DNA from: Apostichopus japonicus
Taxonomy: Eukaryota > Echinodermata > Holothuroidea > Aspidochirotida > Stichopodidae
Assembly (NCBI RefSeq): GCF_037975245.1
Contig: NC_092574.1
Coordinates: forward strand, 9,211,713 to 9,275,712
Direction: 5' to 3'
DNA: 64,000 nucleotides
Shown: piece by piece, positions 1-44,015 of the stretch
How positions within the stretch are numbered: the stretch's first letter is position 1
Layout: each line of letters starts with the position of its first letter
Made by a program: the position numbers and the translations under genes
Notes under the pieces: generated by a model
What the model was told of the DNA's origin: nothing
Database searches by the model: none
Seen by the model: the letters and a program-made list of their open reading frames with translations, nothing else

Positions 1-15501
<15,501 letters not shown>

Positions 15502-18195
15502 CACTGGCCGTTACGTTTATTCTCATCGTAAATTGCAGATGTCGCGGAAGAGGGATCCATCTGGAGGAAAGTGAGAGGGAGGAGCGGCACTGACTCCGAG
15601 GAGCAGTTGAAAACTGTGATTTGAGTTGCGGAAGGGAACCGTAAAATTCCCTCAAAACAGTTCAACAAAATGAACCCTTCTTGTACTATTCGGGACTAGT
15701 AAATAATTTATCAAAAAGATTTTCTTTCATTCATTTCTTTCATTCACTTACTATGTACAATACTATGTTCAATTAATACATTTCTTAGCTTCAGTTATAT
15801 GTTGAGACTTTATGGCAGCGTGATGATCTTTCTTTGGGACCTTAAATGTATTTTGTCTTGAGTTAGAGACACATTGATAAATTATATGTGTCTATAATAC
15901 CACAAAATGAAATATTTACATTTACATTTTCTTAGCAAACAATAGTTAGCACAGCATACAGCTCAATACGTGACACTATTGATCTTCGAACACACTACGT
16001 TGCCGGTCGATCGGTTTCGCAGCTGATATGTTGGCAATATATTTTCAGGTTATACGATTAGGTGATTATTATTTATGTATTATTTATTGTTTATTTCATA
16101 AACATTGCCGTGCACAAACCACCAAACACCGTGTCTTAAACTCTAAGTCTGGTACGAAGCCTATGTAATCACATTATCAAAAATTCTCTCGTGTTTTGGC
16201 AATTTGTAAGAACGTACCACCCGGTTTAACAAAATGCTACTTACTGGCATGCGTTAATACATATTTTTAACATTCACGAAAACGCTGGCTTATCAGTTAC
16301 CGAGTACAGCGATTTGACAATGGGTTTGAAACTTACTTTCATGTTTTTCGATTATTATTATTATTGCTACTACTACTACCATTATTATTATTATAATTGA
16401 AACATGGCTTGCATTTAGTTTAGCTCTTTATACAAACTTTTCCTCGTACCCGACCTCGCGTATTTCTTGTAACATTATACTACATTAAAATAAAACAAAA
16501 CTGTTAGCAAACTGCTTATCCACTAAGGAGCCTGTGTAAGAGAATGTGGAAAAGTTACAAGTAACAGAAGGGACAAATACACACACATAATACAGGCAGG
16601 TTAATGAGCAGGGTAAACACAAACGAGATAGATGTAAGAGGATTAGTAGACAAGTGATGGAGAGAAGAAAGAAACCGACATGGGAAAGAGGAGAGGTAGG
16701 AGATAAATTATAGAGGACAAAGATAACATTAAGGGAAGAGCTAGGGTTGGGAGTAAACCTCAGAAGGACAAAGACAAAAAATGGTTGGAAGAGAGCTACG
16801 AGAAGAAGGTGACAGAGGGGGAAAACAAGGAGAGATGGAAAGGGGGGGGGCAGAAGAAAGGTTAGTATGTCCATTCTGAATGATGAGACCATGAGGTTGA
16901 ATATGACATGATCATATTTAATTGGGCAATAAATCAGTGTGCAAGGATGGTTTTTATATTGCACTGTATATTTTTCTGGAAGGTTTGATACTCCTAAACT
17001 GTACTTGGACGCAATATACTTAGTGTTGTCCTCTACAGGAAGTGGCAGCCCTTCATGAAACTGAATCGACTAACCAACACACGGGGTTAGTGGGTTGGGG
17101 TAGGAGTTAAACCCCATTGTTTGTCAGCTTGTCCTGTTTTAGGTTTGTTACACTTATAGTTACACCACAAAGTAAGTAAAGTGTGAAGGAATCACGGAAA
17201 GATTGATTAGCATTTCTAGAATCATTACATTTAACCCCATAGACCAAGTTTGTTTAATATTGTGCAAACGACTTCGAAAATGAGCAACATGAAGAAAAGT
17301 AATACCAAAATTTCCCAAAATCAAAGCTGCAGTTTCAATTCACTTCTACCTCTTCCCAACCTCCCCTGCTATAGTTGGGGGGGGGGGTAAGGGGGGATAT
17401 ATCCCATTTGTTTTAATTAATGTGTGGGGGAAGGGGTGCATCCCGTTTGCCACCCTGAACTCAGTGTATTTGATGATACTTATTCTATCCTTTTAATATT
17501 TTATAGTACTTAAATTGTTATTCAGGAATAAAACTGCGATTGAAAAGAAAAACATTGCTTAAGCCTTATAGCCGTGTTGCTAAGTTGATTGAAGTTACAA
17601 TTACATGTTTACCTGATTAGGAAGCTGCAACACATTCACATCAACCTTGCTCTGAGACTGTTGTGTATTACGTTTATCTCTGAGGTCTCTAAAACGAGGC
17701 CATCATTTCGCTGAAAGTTGCATTTCGCTTTCAGCTATATAATTGATCCTCTTGATTGTGTGCATGACGGTTCGCTTAGATTAATTGCGACATAAAAGTG
17801 AGTTTATATTTACTGATATAGATCTTTCGTTTTTTATTCTGTATAGATTGCAAAGCAAGCAAAAAAATGCATTGATTATTGATATAGTAGCCCTTGCCTG
17901 CCTTATCAAATTCTGCAACATCTTTCTTCTTCAAAAACAGTTGATAATTCCGAGTGAGTGACAGTTTCGATGTTTAAAAGTTTAGAGCTCTTTCTTAAAT
18001 ACTGCTATACATCATAAAGTTAATGATCCACGTCATTGTAAACAATTAATTGTTCTTAAGTGCCCTTAGTTTTGAGCTGAAGTTTATAGACGTATTTTAC
18101 TTTCACAATTAAATAGAGAAATGAATGTTCCCCCAGAAGTAAGCTTTAGCGTCGACTCTAGTCCATTTTCTGTAGACTCAGGCTTAAAGGCGGGC
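15502..18195. other. Intergenic spacer between gene A and duplication block A
   Basis: No gene was found. It holds a trinucleotide (ATT/ACT)n tract at about 16350-16398, a purine-rich stretch at 16553-16860 (which creates an unreal 159-residue minus-strand frame rich in Leu/Phe/Ser), and G-runs near 17367-17395. The first part should include the 3' UTR of gene A; a possible AATAAA lies near 16487 but is about 1 kb from the stop. Confidence 0.6.
16350..16398. repeat. (ATT/ACT)n trinucleotide microsatellite
   Basis: Runs of attattatt, then ctactactac, then attattatta in one tract. Confidence 0.85.
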
Positions 18196-18413
18196 TCTAG
18201 TTGGCTTAGACTTGGACTTGTCTCAGACTTGAATGCACTCGACTCGGACTTGAGATCGAATCCAGCCGGGTCCATCATTTCGTTCTCTCTTCCCCATTGC
18301 AAGAGGTCATCAGTAGATTATTTTATTTGCACAAAACCAGAATGACTGGATATGTTGAGTTGTATACCTATAGAAAACACCATTCTTATGCGAGAGGAGT
18401 GTTGTGTACCTAC

Positions 18414-18503
18414 CCGCAAATCCTGCCCGTAGGAACGCTTCATTGGTCGTACCTTGCGTGCACCAGTAGGAATAAAAATGATATGCACGTTGTTATGACG
18501 GTA
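18414..18503 (-). pseudogene. 3' scrap of a fifth family member
   Basis: On the minus strand this matches the last ~90 nt of the main membrane exon of gene B: cataacaacgtgcatatc, then VRPMKRSYGQDLRV, followed by a conserved gtaggt donor. One base is missing in the equivalent of ARYRPMK, shifting frame. It abuts a truncated LTR at about 18508. In block B only the first ~45 nt remain. Confidence 0.75.
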
Positions 18504-18507
18504 AAAG

Positions 18508-18846
18508 TATAGAGTTCGGAACAATACAGAAATATACTATGTACAAAATAACCGCGCGTAACATATCTTTAATCACAGTTCCTCCTTGTAACACCCCGTG
18601 GCCAACCCATAAGCCGTCTCCACCATCGAGCAAGGTCTCGCCGACATCTAACATGCATGGGTGAACATAAAGATTAACTATTGTTACAAAATTAAATGCA
18701 TCATTCCTATATCGTCTTAGCATTTCGGATATGCAAATGAGGGATAAAGGTTAAGGGTGAGAGCTAACTTTACAATTGAATACAGTTGTTTGTTATTTCA
18801 TTAAAAAAATATAGTGGGCAATCAGTCTTTATTATAAGATGTTACA
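18508..18846 (-). repeat. 3' LTR, truncated
   Basis: Matches 20872-21214 with scattered differences. It starts (minus strand) at TGTAAC and stops near 18508, where the LTR end gtttatcgtggtcggcctcg should follow but family-gene sequence is found. Confidence 0.7.
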
Positions 18847-18859
18847 ATATTCTCCCCTT
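18847..18859 (-). other. Polypurine tract of the LTR element
   Basis: Minus strand aaggggagaatat directly before the TGTAAC of the 3' LTR, the position expected for a plus-strand primer. Confidence 0.6.
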
Positions 18860-20017
18860 GGCAAAATATATCCCCCTCGATTTATACATTTCCCTTACAA
18901 AAATACCTTATTTTCCTGAATATTAATATTCCCCTATTATATTACAACTTGACCACAAGTAACACGATACTATATATCATTCCCCCCCCCCCATATTTTA
19001 AGTAATTAAGAACATCAAAACTACATACTTAATATCACAAAATACACAAATATACAACTTCACTGTTGGAGAACACATTACTACACTATTGCCTTACAAT
19101 TATTTGATACTTTTAAATACATATAATCTCCTTATCGTCTAGAACAAAGGTTAGGTAAGGTCCTACAAATACCTGATCCCTCTAAATACGTCAACTCTTT
19201 ATCGATTAATAATACTGCCAATCAGATCGGTTGGGCCTTTTCACCTCCCAATCAGATCTTGTCCTATATGGAAGGGTAATGGGGAATTACATAATTGGAG
19301 GTGGGGTTTTTTTTGTGGTATAATTAGGGTCGGGTGGGAATGCTCTCTTATACAACCTTAGACAAATGGGGAATACTTTTAACTGCGATATATCATGTGA
19401 AAATATAATATAGAATGCAAAGGTATAGCTGAAATCAGTACCGTAACAAAAAGGTAGCACATTGTTCAAATTCAACGATATGAGTCTTAGAGAATGTCGG
19501 ATATTGTAAGAATGATTTCGGCAATATAATGGTTAGCAAGTATCCACATCTGCAAATAGCAAAAACGTTAGCTCGCTTTCCCGCTGTTTCTTTGTGGCTA
19601 ATAACAATTATAACGACGTGCTAACTTTCGAACAAATATAGTAATGCATATGCAATTGCACAATATGAAAGATGAATATGTTCGATATTATATCAATGTT
19701 CACAATATTTCAAAATGCAGCTAGAATGAGCTAGCTGAATACTGCATAGGCAAATTAGTTTGAATTATTCGTCTCAGAGCGCTATTGAGAACTTGGATTT
19801 GCTGTATCTTTCGGTAATCAGTTCAGTTTTTTCTTCTTTCTGCATGAATAATAAATAAAAATATGAGGCTTACAGTTTTATCGACATCAATAATCCAGTG
19901 CAGGCCAACGTTGTCCAGTGTATAGTCCAAGGAAAAACAACATCAGCAAAATATCCAATACGAAAGATTTCAGGGTTCATCCGGTCTAAAATTAAAATTA
20001 GTATGAGGATGTGTTGG

Positions 20018-20078
20018 GTGATCCGGGCTCCTGCCCCGATCGGCGATGTGGTGATCCAGACTCCTGTTTCGCCTAGTA
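20018..20078. repeat. 33-bp minisatellite, two units (block A)
   Basis: Unit of the form gtgatcc..actcctg.cccgatcggtgatg repeated about twice. Block B has about four units at 52493-52614. It lies inside the LTR element. Confidence 0.75.
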
Positions 20079-20833
20079 ATAGAATCCGGTTATTCCATTT
20101 TCAACGTGTATGCAACAAATGTTATGCAGTATACCATGTTCCCTACAGTTGGAATATTATAATACATAACTAATCCCGGGCAATCTTGGAATTCAAAATG
20201 GTGATCCTGTCCATATAACAAACGGGTAGGCAAATAATTCCGTGAAATTAATAGTACCCTCCAATATGGCGTATAAGAGTTATTCTTTCCGGGGAATGTC
20301 CAGATGTTTTTCAATAAAACAAAAGTTCGGGCCGTATCGCGGCAAATAATTTCTCTTGGCAGTGAATACCAATACCGGTATATTATATGTTGTCCATCTA
20401 TGCCGTATCCCAAATAGCACTTGTCAACTTCGTAGTACCATAGGTATACCATAGGTATTGGTCAGGCTTCTTTTAACGATTGTTAAATAACTGTATAATA
20501 TAGTATGTTCCCGTTTCTCTGAGGAGGGGTAACAAAAATCAATTCGTTCATGAAAATAACATACGCATTCGACAGGTTTAAATTCATGTTTTGACGTTTG
20601 GCTTTAATACAGTAATCGCATATCGCCAGGATTCCATTATAATATCATACCAGAGTTTAAGTATGTCCATGAGATGAGTTTCTATCTGCGTAGGGTGACA
20701 ATGGCCATTTTGCTTGCCCGTATGTAATAATTAAGTTACTGTGATAGTTCCATTGAAAATCGGTGTCCTCCGGCGAGTAGATGGCAAATAAGGGTTCGAA
20801 AAGCCTCCAAAAAGTAATAATAGTTAGTAGAAA

Positions 20834-20848
20834 CACCGCTGCCACCAC
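20834..20848 (-). other. Primer-binding-like site of the LTR element
   Basis: Minus strand gtggtggcagcggtg immediately after the 5' LTR. In block B the same site reads gtggtggcagaagtg, the form I recall for tRNA-Leu-type primer sites of animal Gypsy elements. Confidence 0.5.
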
Positions 20849-21214
20849 TGTAAGCGAGGCCGACCACGATAAACGTAGAGTTCGGAAGGATCCAAAAAAT
20901 ACTATGTACAACACTAGGAACCGTGCGTAACATATATTTAATCAAAGTTTTACCTTGTAACACCTTGTGGCCAAACTTTAAGCCTTCTCCACCAGCGAGC
21001 AAGGGCTCGCCGACAGCTAACATGCATGAGTAAACATAAAGATTTAACCATTGTTAGAAAATAAAGGGCATCATTCCTATATCGTCTTAGCATTTCTGCT
21101 ATACAAATGAGGGATAAAGGTTAAGGATGAGGGTTAACTTTACAATTGAATACAGTTGTTTGTTTTTTCATTAAAAATATAGTGGGCAATCAGTCTTTAT
21201 TATAAGATGTTACA
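20849..21214 (-). repeat. 5' LTR (366 bp)
   Basis: Minus strand TGTAACATC...GCTTACA; the TG...CA ends are typical of LTRs. Its partner is 18508-18846, and the block B equivalent is 53379-53744. Confidence 0.7.
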
Positions 21215-22429
21215 CTTTTGTAGTTTTCTAAAAGAGAAGTAGCCCTGTACAGGGATATTCCCCATCAAGATGCTGAACATCGCCCCCCCCCCACCTCCCA
21301 CCGGTCGGCTGCTGTAAACAAAAACACATCCGAATTTCCTTCATTTGGGTAGTATTAGGCTAACAAAATGCTACACATTCCGGGACTTTGCCAACTGGAC
21401 CTCAACATTGGATTTGAAATACAAAACAATTGAAAAGCTTCAAGAGAACTGTTTGAAGGCACTGCAGCGTCTGTGCTTGGTAAACATCCCCACGGCACCT
21501 GCTTTAACAACGTCCAACAATGTCTAGGGGATTTCCCCCCTGTAACCCATACTGGTGCTTGGAAATAAATTCCATAGAAATTGAATATCTCTCCCTTACT
21601 TGTATGTTGTGATCTAAGCTCGCTACGAGAGAACAAGTAATACTGAAAACGGTTAGGTTTCAGTGGGCTTGCCACTTGAACTTCCATTAGGGCCATTCCA
21701 GAGAAATTAAGTGTTATTCCTCTTTCTGACGAACGAGACCTATCTTAACGTGCTGTAGTCCTTGCCAATAACAGTGTACGTTGTAGCTGTAAAGAAAGTT
21801 GCCACTCTTAGTATTGTTCGAAACGTTGTTCAGCTAGTCACTGTCATTCCCGGAATCGATCGACGTATTCATCTTGATAATGAGCGACGCTGAGTATATA
21901 ACATTAAGGTTTTGTCACAATTTTCATGTGAACATTAAATATTCATCAGAAAAAACAAATATGATTCACCGATTAAGCGTGGGAGTGGGTTGACGATAGG
22001 ATGTGGTCTCTAATCCCCTGAATTTCCCAATGCGCACTTTATACAGGTGCGCGCTTACACTTAAAACATTGTTTGACCACCCAAACTGTTTGTTTGCCCC
22101 CTCCCCCAATTCGATCCCTCCCCTTGGGATTTCTGGTGTTGCCATTAAATATTTAGATATTCTTTCCGAACGTATACGTTACCCTTATTAAGTTACTAAG
22201 CATAGAGAAACTGATAATTAAAGTTTTTAATAACTGTCAAAACCTTTACAGGATGTCGAGAATAACTTTTCCCCCCTTTGCTCTGTAAGATACATAACAA
22301 ATTTTAACGAACCAACTATAGGTTCTTATCTTTAATTTTCTGCAACAAAAAGTTATATGATTGTGATCGGTGCTCAATGATTGTTTTTTTTTGTGTTGAA
22401 AACCTAAATATACATCGAAAAGTTAACGT
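21215..22429. other. Block A spacer: no gene recognised
   Basis: Unassigned sequence. A 60-codon plus frame at 21345-21527 and a 113-codon minus frame at 21355-21696 overlap each other. The plus frame is identical in block B (53879-54061), but this only reflects the recent duplication. No domain is recognisable in either. Confidence 0.5.
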
Positions 22430-23101
22430 CTCAACACCAATGTCAAAAGTTCTGTCCCAACAGTAGAGTCAATATTTTGGATTGAATAAAACGTCTTCGA
22501 AAAGTAGCTGCACACTGCATGGATGATCAACACCATCAAATTACTGATAGTTTAACTTCTGTTAACTTCACAAAAAGTGCACGGATTTGCTGCAAATGCT
22601 CATCCCATGAGCTACATGCACGAATACATCCCAATTTGTCGGGTCAAGTGTAATATTGTTTAACAAACGTTGGATTTGCACAGGGGCATTTTGCGTCCCA
22701 AAAGGCATCACCTTATTCTACTATAAACCGCTAGGAGTAACGAATGAGGAGACCTTCCTTGCACTGTGAGGTGTTGTTTTTCTGATTATCTTTCAACAAG
22801 TCAAATATAGATAAATATTTCTCGTTGCCGATTTTATTAATACAATAGCTCAACCATACCAGTCAATTCTAGTAACGTTATTTACTTTCTGATAAACGGT
22901 ACAAGAATATAAAGCTTCCATTTGGTTTTGATACCTAAATGCATTGGGAAGAGCACTCATTGTCTCTTCGTTCATTAATGTCGTGTTCCAACAAATATAT
23001 TCAACTTCTTTACGTAAATGCTTCAATTTAATATGATTCTTTCTGTAAAGATGTTGTTTTGTACGTGCCGCATCACTAAAGTCAACATCATTACGTATCA
23101 A
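22430..23101 (-). mobile_element. Decayed Ty3/Gypsy pol (RT to RNase H)
   Basis: On the minus strand the pieces come in the right order but in different frames: HLYRKNHIKLKHLRKEVEY near 23050, YQKVNNVTRIDWYG near 22860, SFVTPSGL then KVMPFGTQNAP near 22700, SWDEHLQQIRALFVKLTEV near 22580, and YFSKTFYSIQ...STVGTELLTLVL (RNase H start) near 22470. These are the Gypsy RT fingers, the MPFG..NAP palm motif, the post-catalytic thumb and the RNase H N-terminus. Stops and frame changes make it inactive. The catalytic Y.DD is not intact. No LTRs were paired with it. Confidence 0.75.
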
Positions 23102-24728
23102 AATAGTCTTGGTTGCGTTGTTAGGAAATGTATGTAACTATCTATGCGTAAACTGTCTTTGAGAACAGTTCAACATTAATCTAGGTGGAACACACAGATG
23201 CAAGATATTGTAGTTACTCTTCGGCACTCCTTGATGCTGGCAGAGATATGGGAAGCGCGAACAAGCAACCCATCAATCGGATATGCTTTACATGAACGAT
23301 AATCATCAACATCTGCCCTAAATCATTTATTTTATTTTGATGCTACGATTGCTGTTCATGCAGTTGATATTGATGCGATGCTGATAGTTTTGGGTTCCTA
23401 TGCAACAACTACAGGTCATTGCCCATTTTGCGTTCCATACAAAATATGTTTTCGATTCGGCTTAAATTTTTATTAATGAAAAGCGTTGGTATAAAGACTG
23501 CTGTGTGTTATTTGAAGACATGGTCAAACAGAGGGATATAAGTTCTGATAGTTTATATTGTCTTACTTTGGTGTATAACAATATCTCAGCTTGCTTATAC
23601 CTTAACTATACTTTTGCTTTAAGTTGAAACTGTTTCATGTTAATCAAATTGAACTTATTGTTTATAACAAACAATGTAACAGCGTGTTGACTGTTATTGT
23701 TATAAATGTAAGCTATACCTATTGATAAAATGAAAATGTATATCATTGAGGTTCAGACACGTGAAATAACGGTTGGGTATCTTTCGTGGAAATAAAGAAT
23801 GCATTTCGCTGTAGATCAGCGACATGGTGATATACATCAAATCGTCCACCCTGCCCCACAGAAGATAAAGTTTCACTGGATTTCAGTTTGGTGCACTCAA
23901 TACGAGTAAAAATTAGACAAACCAACTGGCATTCATTTTCATGCCTTGATCGAGACGAAAGAAAAAGACGTGTTGTACAATACCATCTTGTTATCGTTTT
24001 AACTTTGAATGAAACTATCTACTTGAAAATTAATGTACCAAATTAACAGTAATCAAAATTTGAGTTTTTGCAAACACATGATATCTTTATGAATATCTTT
24101 ATGCCATCCAAACGAGAGTTTGACTGACAAATATTCCAAAACGAAATATCTCTGTTCAAGCGCATGCAAAGTATATCAACTGTTTGCTTTCCATATCAAT
24201 GTGAATAACAAATTCAAAAGCCTGTCAAATTGACATCCGCTATTATCTACCATAAGAATATATACACGTGCGATAGTGCAGCAAAACATGTCAGTTAATT
24301 TCAAACCATTTACACTGAATATTAGACACTATTCTATATTCAGATTACGGTCAATTTTACAACATGAAAAGTAAAAATGCACACTTCACTTCAGGGAAGC
24401 TTCCACGGACAGATTTGGAAACAATGTACCTTTCTCAGGCAGTTTCAATCTGTTTTCTACATTTGATATTAAAATGCCATCATCAGGAAATATTTTATTT
24501 TTCACGTCAACTAACGTACAACTAATTAACTAACATTATGTTCTGTGTGTGATCAAATAGTATTAGGTGCTACATGTACTACAGAACTATTTGTGCAAAC
24601 CATATATTATTCAACAGTTTCCGAAGTGATTAAAGCACAGTCCATAAACGAAGGATGATTGCTAAATCATATCTGCTTTTAACAGCTCCACGAGAGGTTT
24701 CTTCAATGGTGCTGTAAGACCAGTGCTG
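23102..24728. other. Downstream flank of gene B
   Basis: 3' UTR and flank of gene B on the minus strand, plus unassigned sequence. A possible poly(A) signal (AATAAA on the minus strand) lies within gaaatattttatttttc near 24490, about 240 bp past the stop. Block B lacks about 18 bp there. A 60-codon minus frame at 23743-23925 could be more upstream Gypsy pol but has no recognisable motif. Confidence 0.45.
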
Positions 24729-40697
<15,969 letters not shown>

Positions 40698-42130
40698 GGT
40701 TGTTGATCTAGGATATAGGAGAAAGAGCAAGAAATTTAACGTCAGTTGCATGACCCCGGCGCGAATCATATTACTTTGGCTCCATGATCTTAAAGATATT
40801 TTTCCCAGGAACCTTGAGTTAAAGAACAAGTTGGGTTGCTAACAATTAGTCTATGATCTTTAGGCAAAGTCATTAGACCACTAAGTCAAGAAGTGTAGTA
40901 AACATAATATAAACTCCGATTACAAAAGCAAATAAAAAAAATGCAAGAGAACTTCCTCGTTTTGTTTTTGTTTCCCCTGAAATACTACGTTTTGTGGTAA
41001 TAAGCATAAGTATTGTCCAAGAAACATGGTAACATATTCTGAAGGTACATATGCTGATTAATATATTTCGTAATCTTTCTCTCTCTATTGTCAAAATAAC
41101 ATGGATTTTATCCATTCGGTTCTCCATTATGGTGTGGGTACGGTAATGCACGATAATTTCTATAGGGCTGGGTGGACGTTGTGCAGGACATCACTTCTAC
41201 ATCGAATGATTAATATTAAGAACCTTTTTGATTCTGTACTACAGACAAACCTGTACTAATATTTCGTGCCTTGTGATGATGTTCGGATAGTAGACTCTCA
41301 GTGGCTAAACACAGCGTCGGTGAGCGTTTTTTTCTTTTAAATTGCAATGATCTCTCAACTTGCTTTATACGTGTCCCATTATAGCATTTCGAATACAATC
41401 AATAGTATAACTCACATTATAAACGGATTTAAGAAATGACTATGTATACTGCTTTCGTAATTTTTATTGATTTTTTGTCAACATATTCATATTCAGTCAT
41501 TTATGTTTAGGATCCAGTAATGTACTACACGGTTTTCTACCATTTGTTGGGAGCCGAATCAGAATATGTGGCGAAAACTGCACTTGAAAATCCTTTCATC
41601 AAGATTTACGGTTTATACCAAAAAAAGTGCACATTTTTTTTCCACGTGCAGCGTTAAGCACATCATGATTAAAACATCACGCTTTAAAGTTTGGTAAAGG
41701 TTTAGAAATGTATTTAGCAACAACAAAAGTGAGTGACTCGATCATGAAAAGAAGGGGTCCTTTTTTGTTCTATTTTTGTACAAAATAGTCTACAGAAGAA
41801 AGTAAAATGCTTTAAAAGTGAATGGAATCCATTACATTGATTGCTAAGTTGAAATCCTAACTGAGTCAAAATAAAGACATATGAACAGCATTGTGAAGAA
41901 AAGGAAAGCCTTGAAGAATATGTATAATGGTAATATTGCATAATATTTGATCTTTGCAAGAATTAATCACCTTCAAACAAGTCTGTCACTGGTGTGTGCC
42001 TTTATTATTATTTTTGGTGTTATAGACTAACATATATATGTACAGCCTAGAATGAACTGTGTGGTACTAGGTAGAAGCTTCTGTCATTTTACCAATTGAA
42101 ATTATCAAACAAAAACAAAATAATTAAACA

Positions 42131-42596
42131 AAAGTACATTCCAAAAATGTAAGTTCTGCTTCAAAACTCACCTGGTCTGATATCACGATCACAAGATTAC
42201 TTAATATACGAAAACAAAATCATTGAAACTATATTTTTTTCAAAGGTTTCGCTGCTCCGCGGTAAGCTTTATGTGGAAGGTCGCTCTCTGTGTGTTTTTT
42301 TTTCCACAGATCATTTCGCTTATAAACTTAAAATGGCTTTACTCTGTTTATATTTAACCTTTCAAAGTACATTCCAAAATGTAAGTTCTGCTTCAAAACT
42401 CACCTGGTCTGATATCACGATCACAAGATTACTTAATATACGAAAACAAAATCATTGAAACTATATTTTTTTCAAAGGTTTCGCTGCTCCGCGGTAAGCT
42501 TTATGTGGAAGGTCGCTCTCTGTGTGTTTTTTTTTTCCACAGATCATTTCGCTTATAAACTTAAAATGGCTTTACTCTGTTTATATTTAACCTTTC
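42131..42596. repeat. 233-bp direct tandem duplication
   Basis: Unit 1 42131-42363 and unit 2 42364-42596, both starting aaagtacattccaaa and ending tatatttaacctttc. They differ only by a base or two in homopolymer runs, so the duplication is recent. It lies about 1.5 kb upstream of the gene B start. Confidence 0.9.
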
Positions 42597-42935
42597 ATTT
42601 TCATTATCTTAAGCTAGGTCAATGTTTAATATATACATAATACGACTACAAGAAGATAATCGTTTTTACTTTAAACAATAATTATAAACTATGTAAAAGA
42701 AACTCCTACACAGTTTCATTTGCGTCATTGCTACTTAAGGAGACAGAAAAAAAACTGAAGTAGATAAAAGCGAAAACGGATAGCAAATCCGGTACTTTAA
42801 TTTAGAAATCGTAGTGGAAAGAAATCTTAAATCATTTTCATTTACAACTCCTTTACCTGGTCTTCCTGTCTTTCATTTTCAATTCCTTTGTCAAACTTGA
42901 TACAACCTCTCCCCTCTCATTAGACAGAGTATTGT

Positions 42936-42940
<5 letters not shown>

Positions 42941-43007
<67 letters not shown>

Positions 43008-43013
43008 TGTTTG

Positions 43014-43064
<51 letters not shown>
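42941..43064. repeat. (TA)n microsatellite
   Basis: TA run interrupted once by ttgtttgattt near 43008. Confidence 0.95.
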
Positions 43065-43067
<3 letters not shown>

Positions 43068-43452
43068 TCGGTACCCTTTATGCCTTCTTCAGCATTGACT
43101 AGAAGAGTATTAAGCGAGTAAAAAAGATTCAATTCAATGAATTTCTGAATAATTAAAAGTTAACTTAAATACTTTATATAGCAGCAATTTCAAATTGCAA
43201 AAACCCAGAGACTCCCATACAAATCAAACAATTACACTTGAAACACCATGACATTTCCTGCTAAAAAAATGCCACTTGTGGTCACTCTCTAATTCAAGTG
43301 TTCATTATTATCGATACTTACAATGAGTTCAAAACTAATTAAACAAATATTTAGGAGTATAAGTGTCATGCAAATTGTTATCAACATGCTAGAACTTTCC
43401 TAGTTCACGTGTCAAAACGATTTCAAATGATAGGAAGCTAGACATTCTTGTA

Positions 43453-43565
43453 TCAGTCACTGGTGATTAGCATATCTGTTGTCCGGTATCTTTTTGCTGA
43501 TACAATAGTCATGACTCTAACTGCGATATGCTTCATATGAATGATTACTGTCACAATGAATTCCC
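43453..43565 (-). CDS. Gene C: last coding exon with stop
   Basis: 113 nt: GEFIVTVIIHMKHIAVRVMT and a tail ending MLITSD, TGA at 43455-43453. The acceptor is ttccacag. Confidence 0.75.
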
Positions 43566-43888
43566 CTGTGGAAATGAAAAAAGACATACATTACTGCTGT
43601 TTGGGAAAGTGTATTGTTCCATTCTATATTTCTTTTAGTCTCAACTTGTTTCTAAACTTTAAGCAAGCCTGTCTGCACAAAATATATACATTTCCTTAAT
43701 TGTCGTAAATATCAATGCAAGTTCCCTAACTTTATTTCGATATTATAGACGTCGAATACTACCTGGTACGAACTGTACTATATTTATAACTGTATTATGA
43801 TAATATGGATGACTAATGTTGTTCACAAAATTAATCAATTCCATTTGTCGTTAATGGTCACAGTGTTGTTCAACATATCTCCTTTTAC

Positions 43889-44015
43889 CTGCAATAATCA
43901 CCAAAACGATAACATTCAGTACAACAAGGACAGTTATGATGGAATTTTCGTGTTCATCTGGAAAATCGTTCGCAGCAACAATGACATTGATGAATATTAC
44001 CGTCAGGGAAAACAT
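43889..44015 (-). CDS. Gene C: penultimate membrane exon
   Basis: 127 nt: MFSLTVIFINVIVAAND, FPDEHENS, IITVLVVLNVIVLVIIAG. Open and with intact borders. Confidence 0.8.

Larger units (their letters stand above)
18508..21214 (-). mobile_element. Non-autonomous LTR retrotransposon (block A copy)
   Basis: Two direct repeats of about 340-366 bp flank a 2-kb interior. Read on the minus strand, the 5' LTR (21214-20849) begins TGTAACATC and ends GCTTACA. It is followed at once by gtggtggcagcggtg, a tRNA primer-binding-like site. The 3' LTR (18846-18508) is preceded by the purine tract aaggggagaatat. The interior holds no long coding frame, so the element is a small non-autonomous form or a heavily deleted copy. 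The 3' LTR lacks its last ~27 bp, replaced by the gene scrap. Confidence 0.7.
40698..43452. other. Intergenic between gene B start and gene C stop
   Basis: Contains the presumed promoter and 5' UTR of gene B (minus strand) and the 3' flank of gene C. A likely splice acceptor (ctctttctcctatatcctag) ends at 40708. No clear TATA element was chosen because the region is uniformly AT-rich. A 233-bp tandem duplication and a TA tract lie in it; otherwise no gene was seen. Confidence 0.55.

Noticed and set aside
16485-16964. 159-residue minus-strand open frame
   Set aside because: Falls in a purine-rich stretch giving a Leu/Phe/Ser-rich low-complexity translation; no splice context or homologue recognised.
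21345-21696. Overlapping 60- and 113-codon frames, conserved in both duplicated blocks
   Set aside because: Conservation is explained by the recent block duplication; no domain, no codon pattern favouring one strand.
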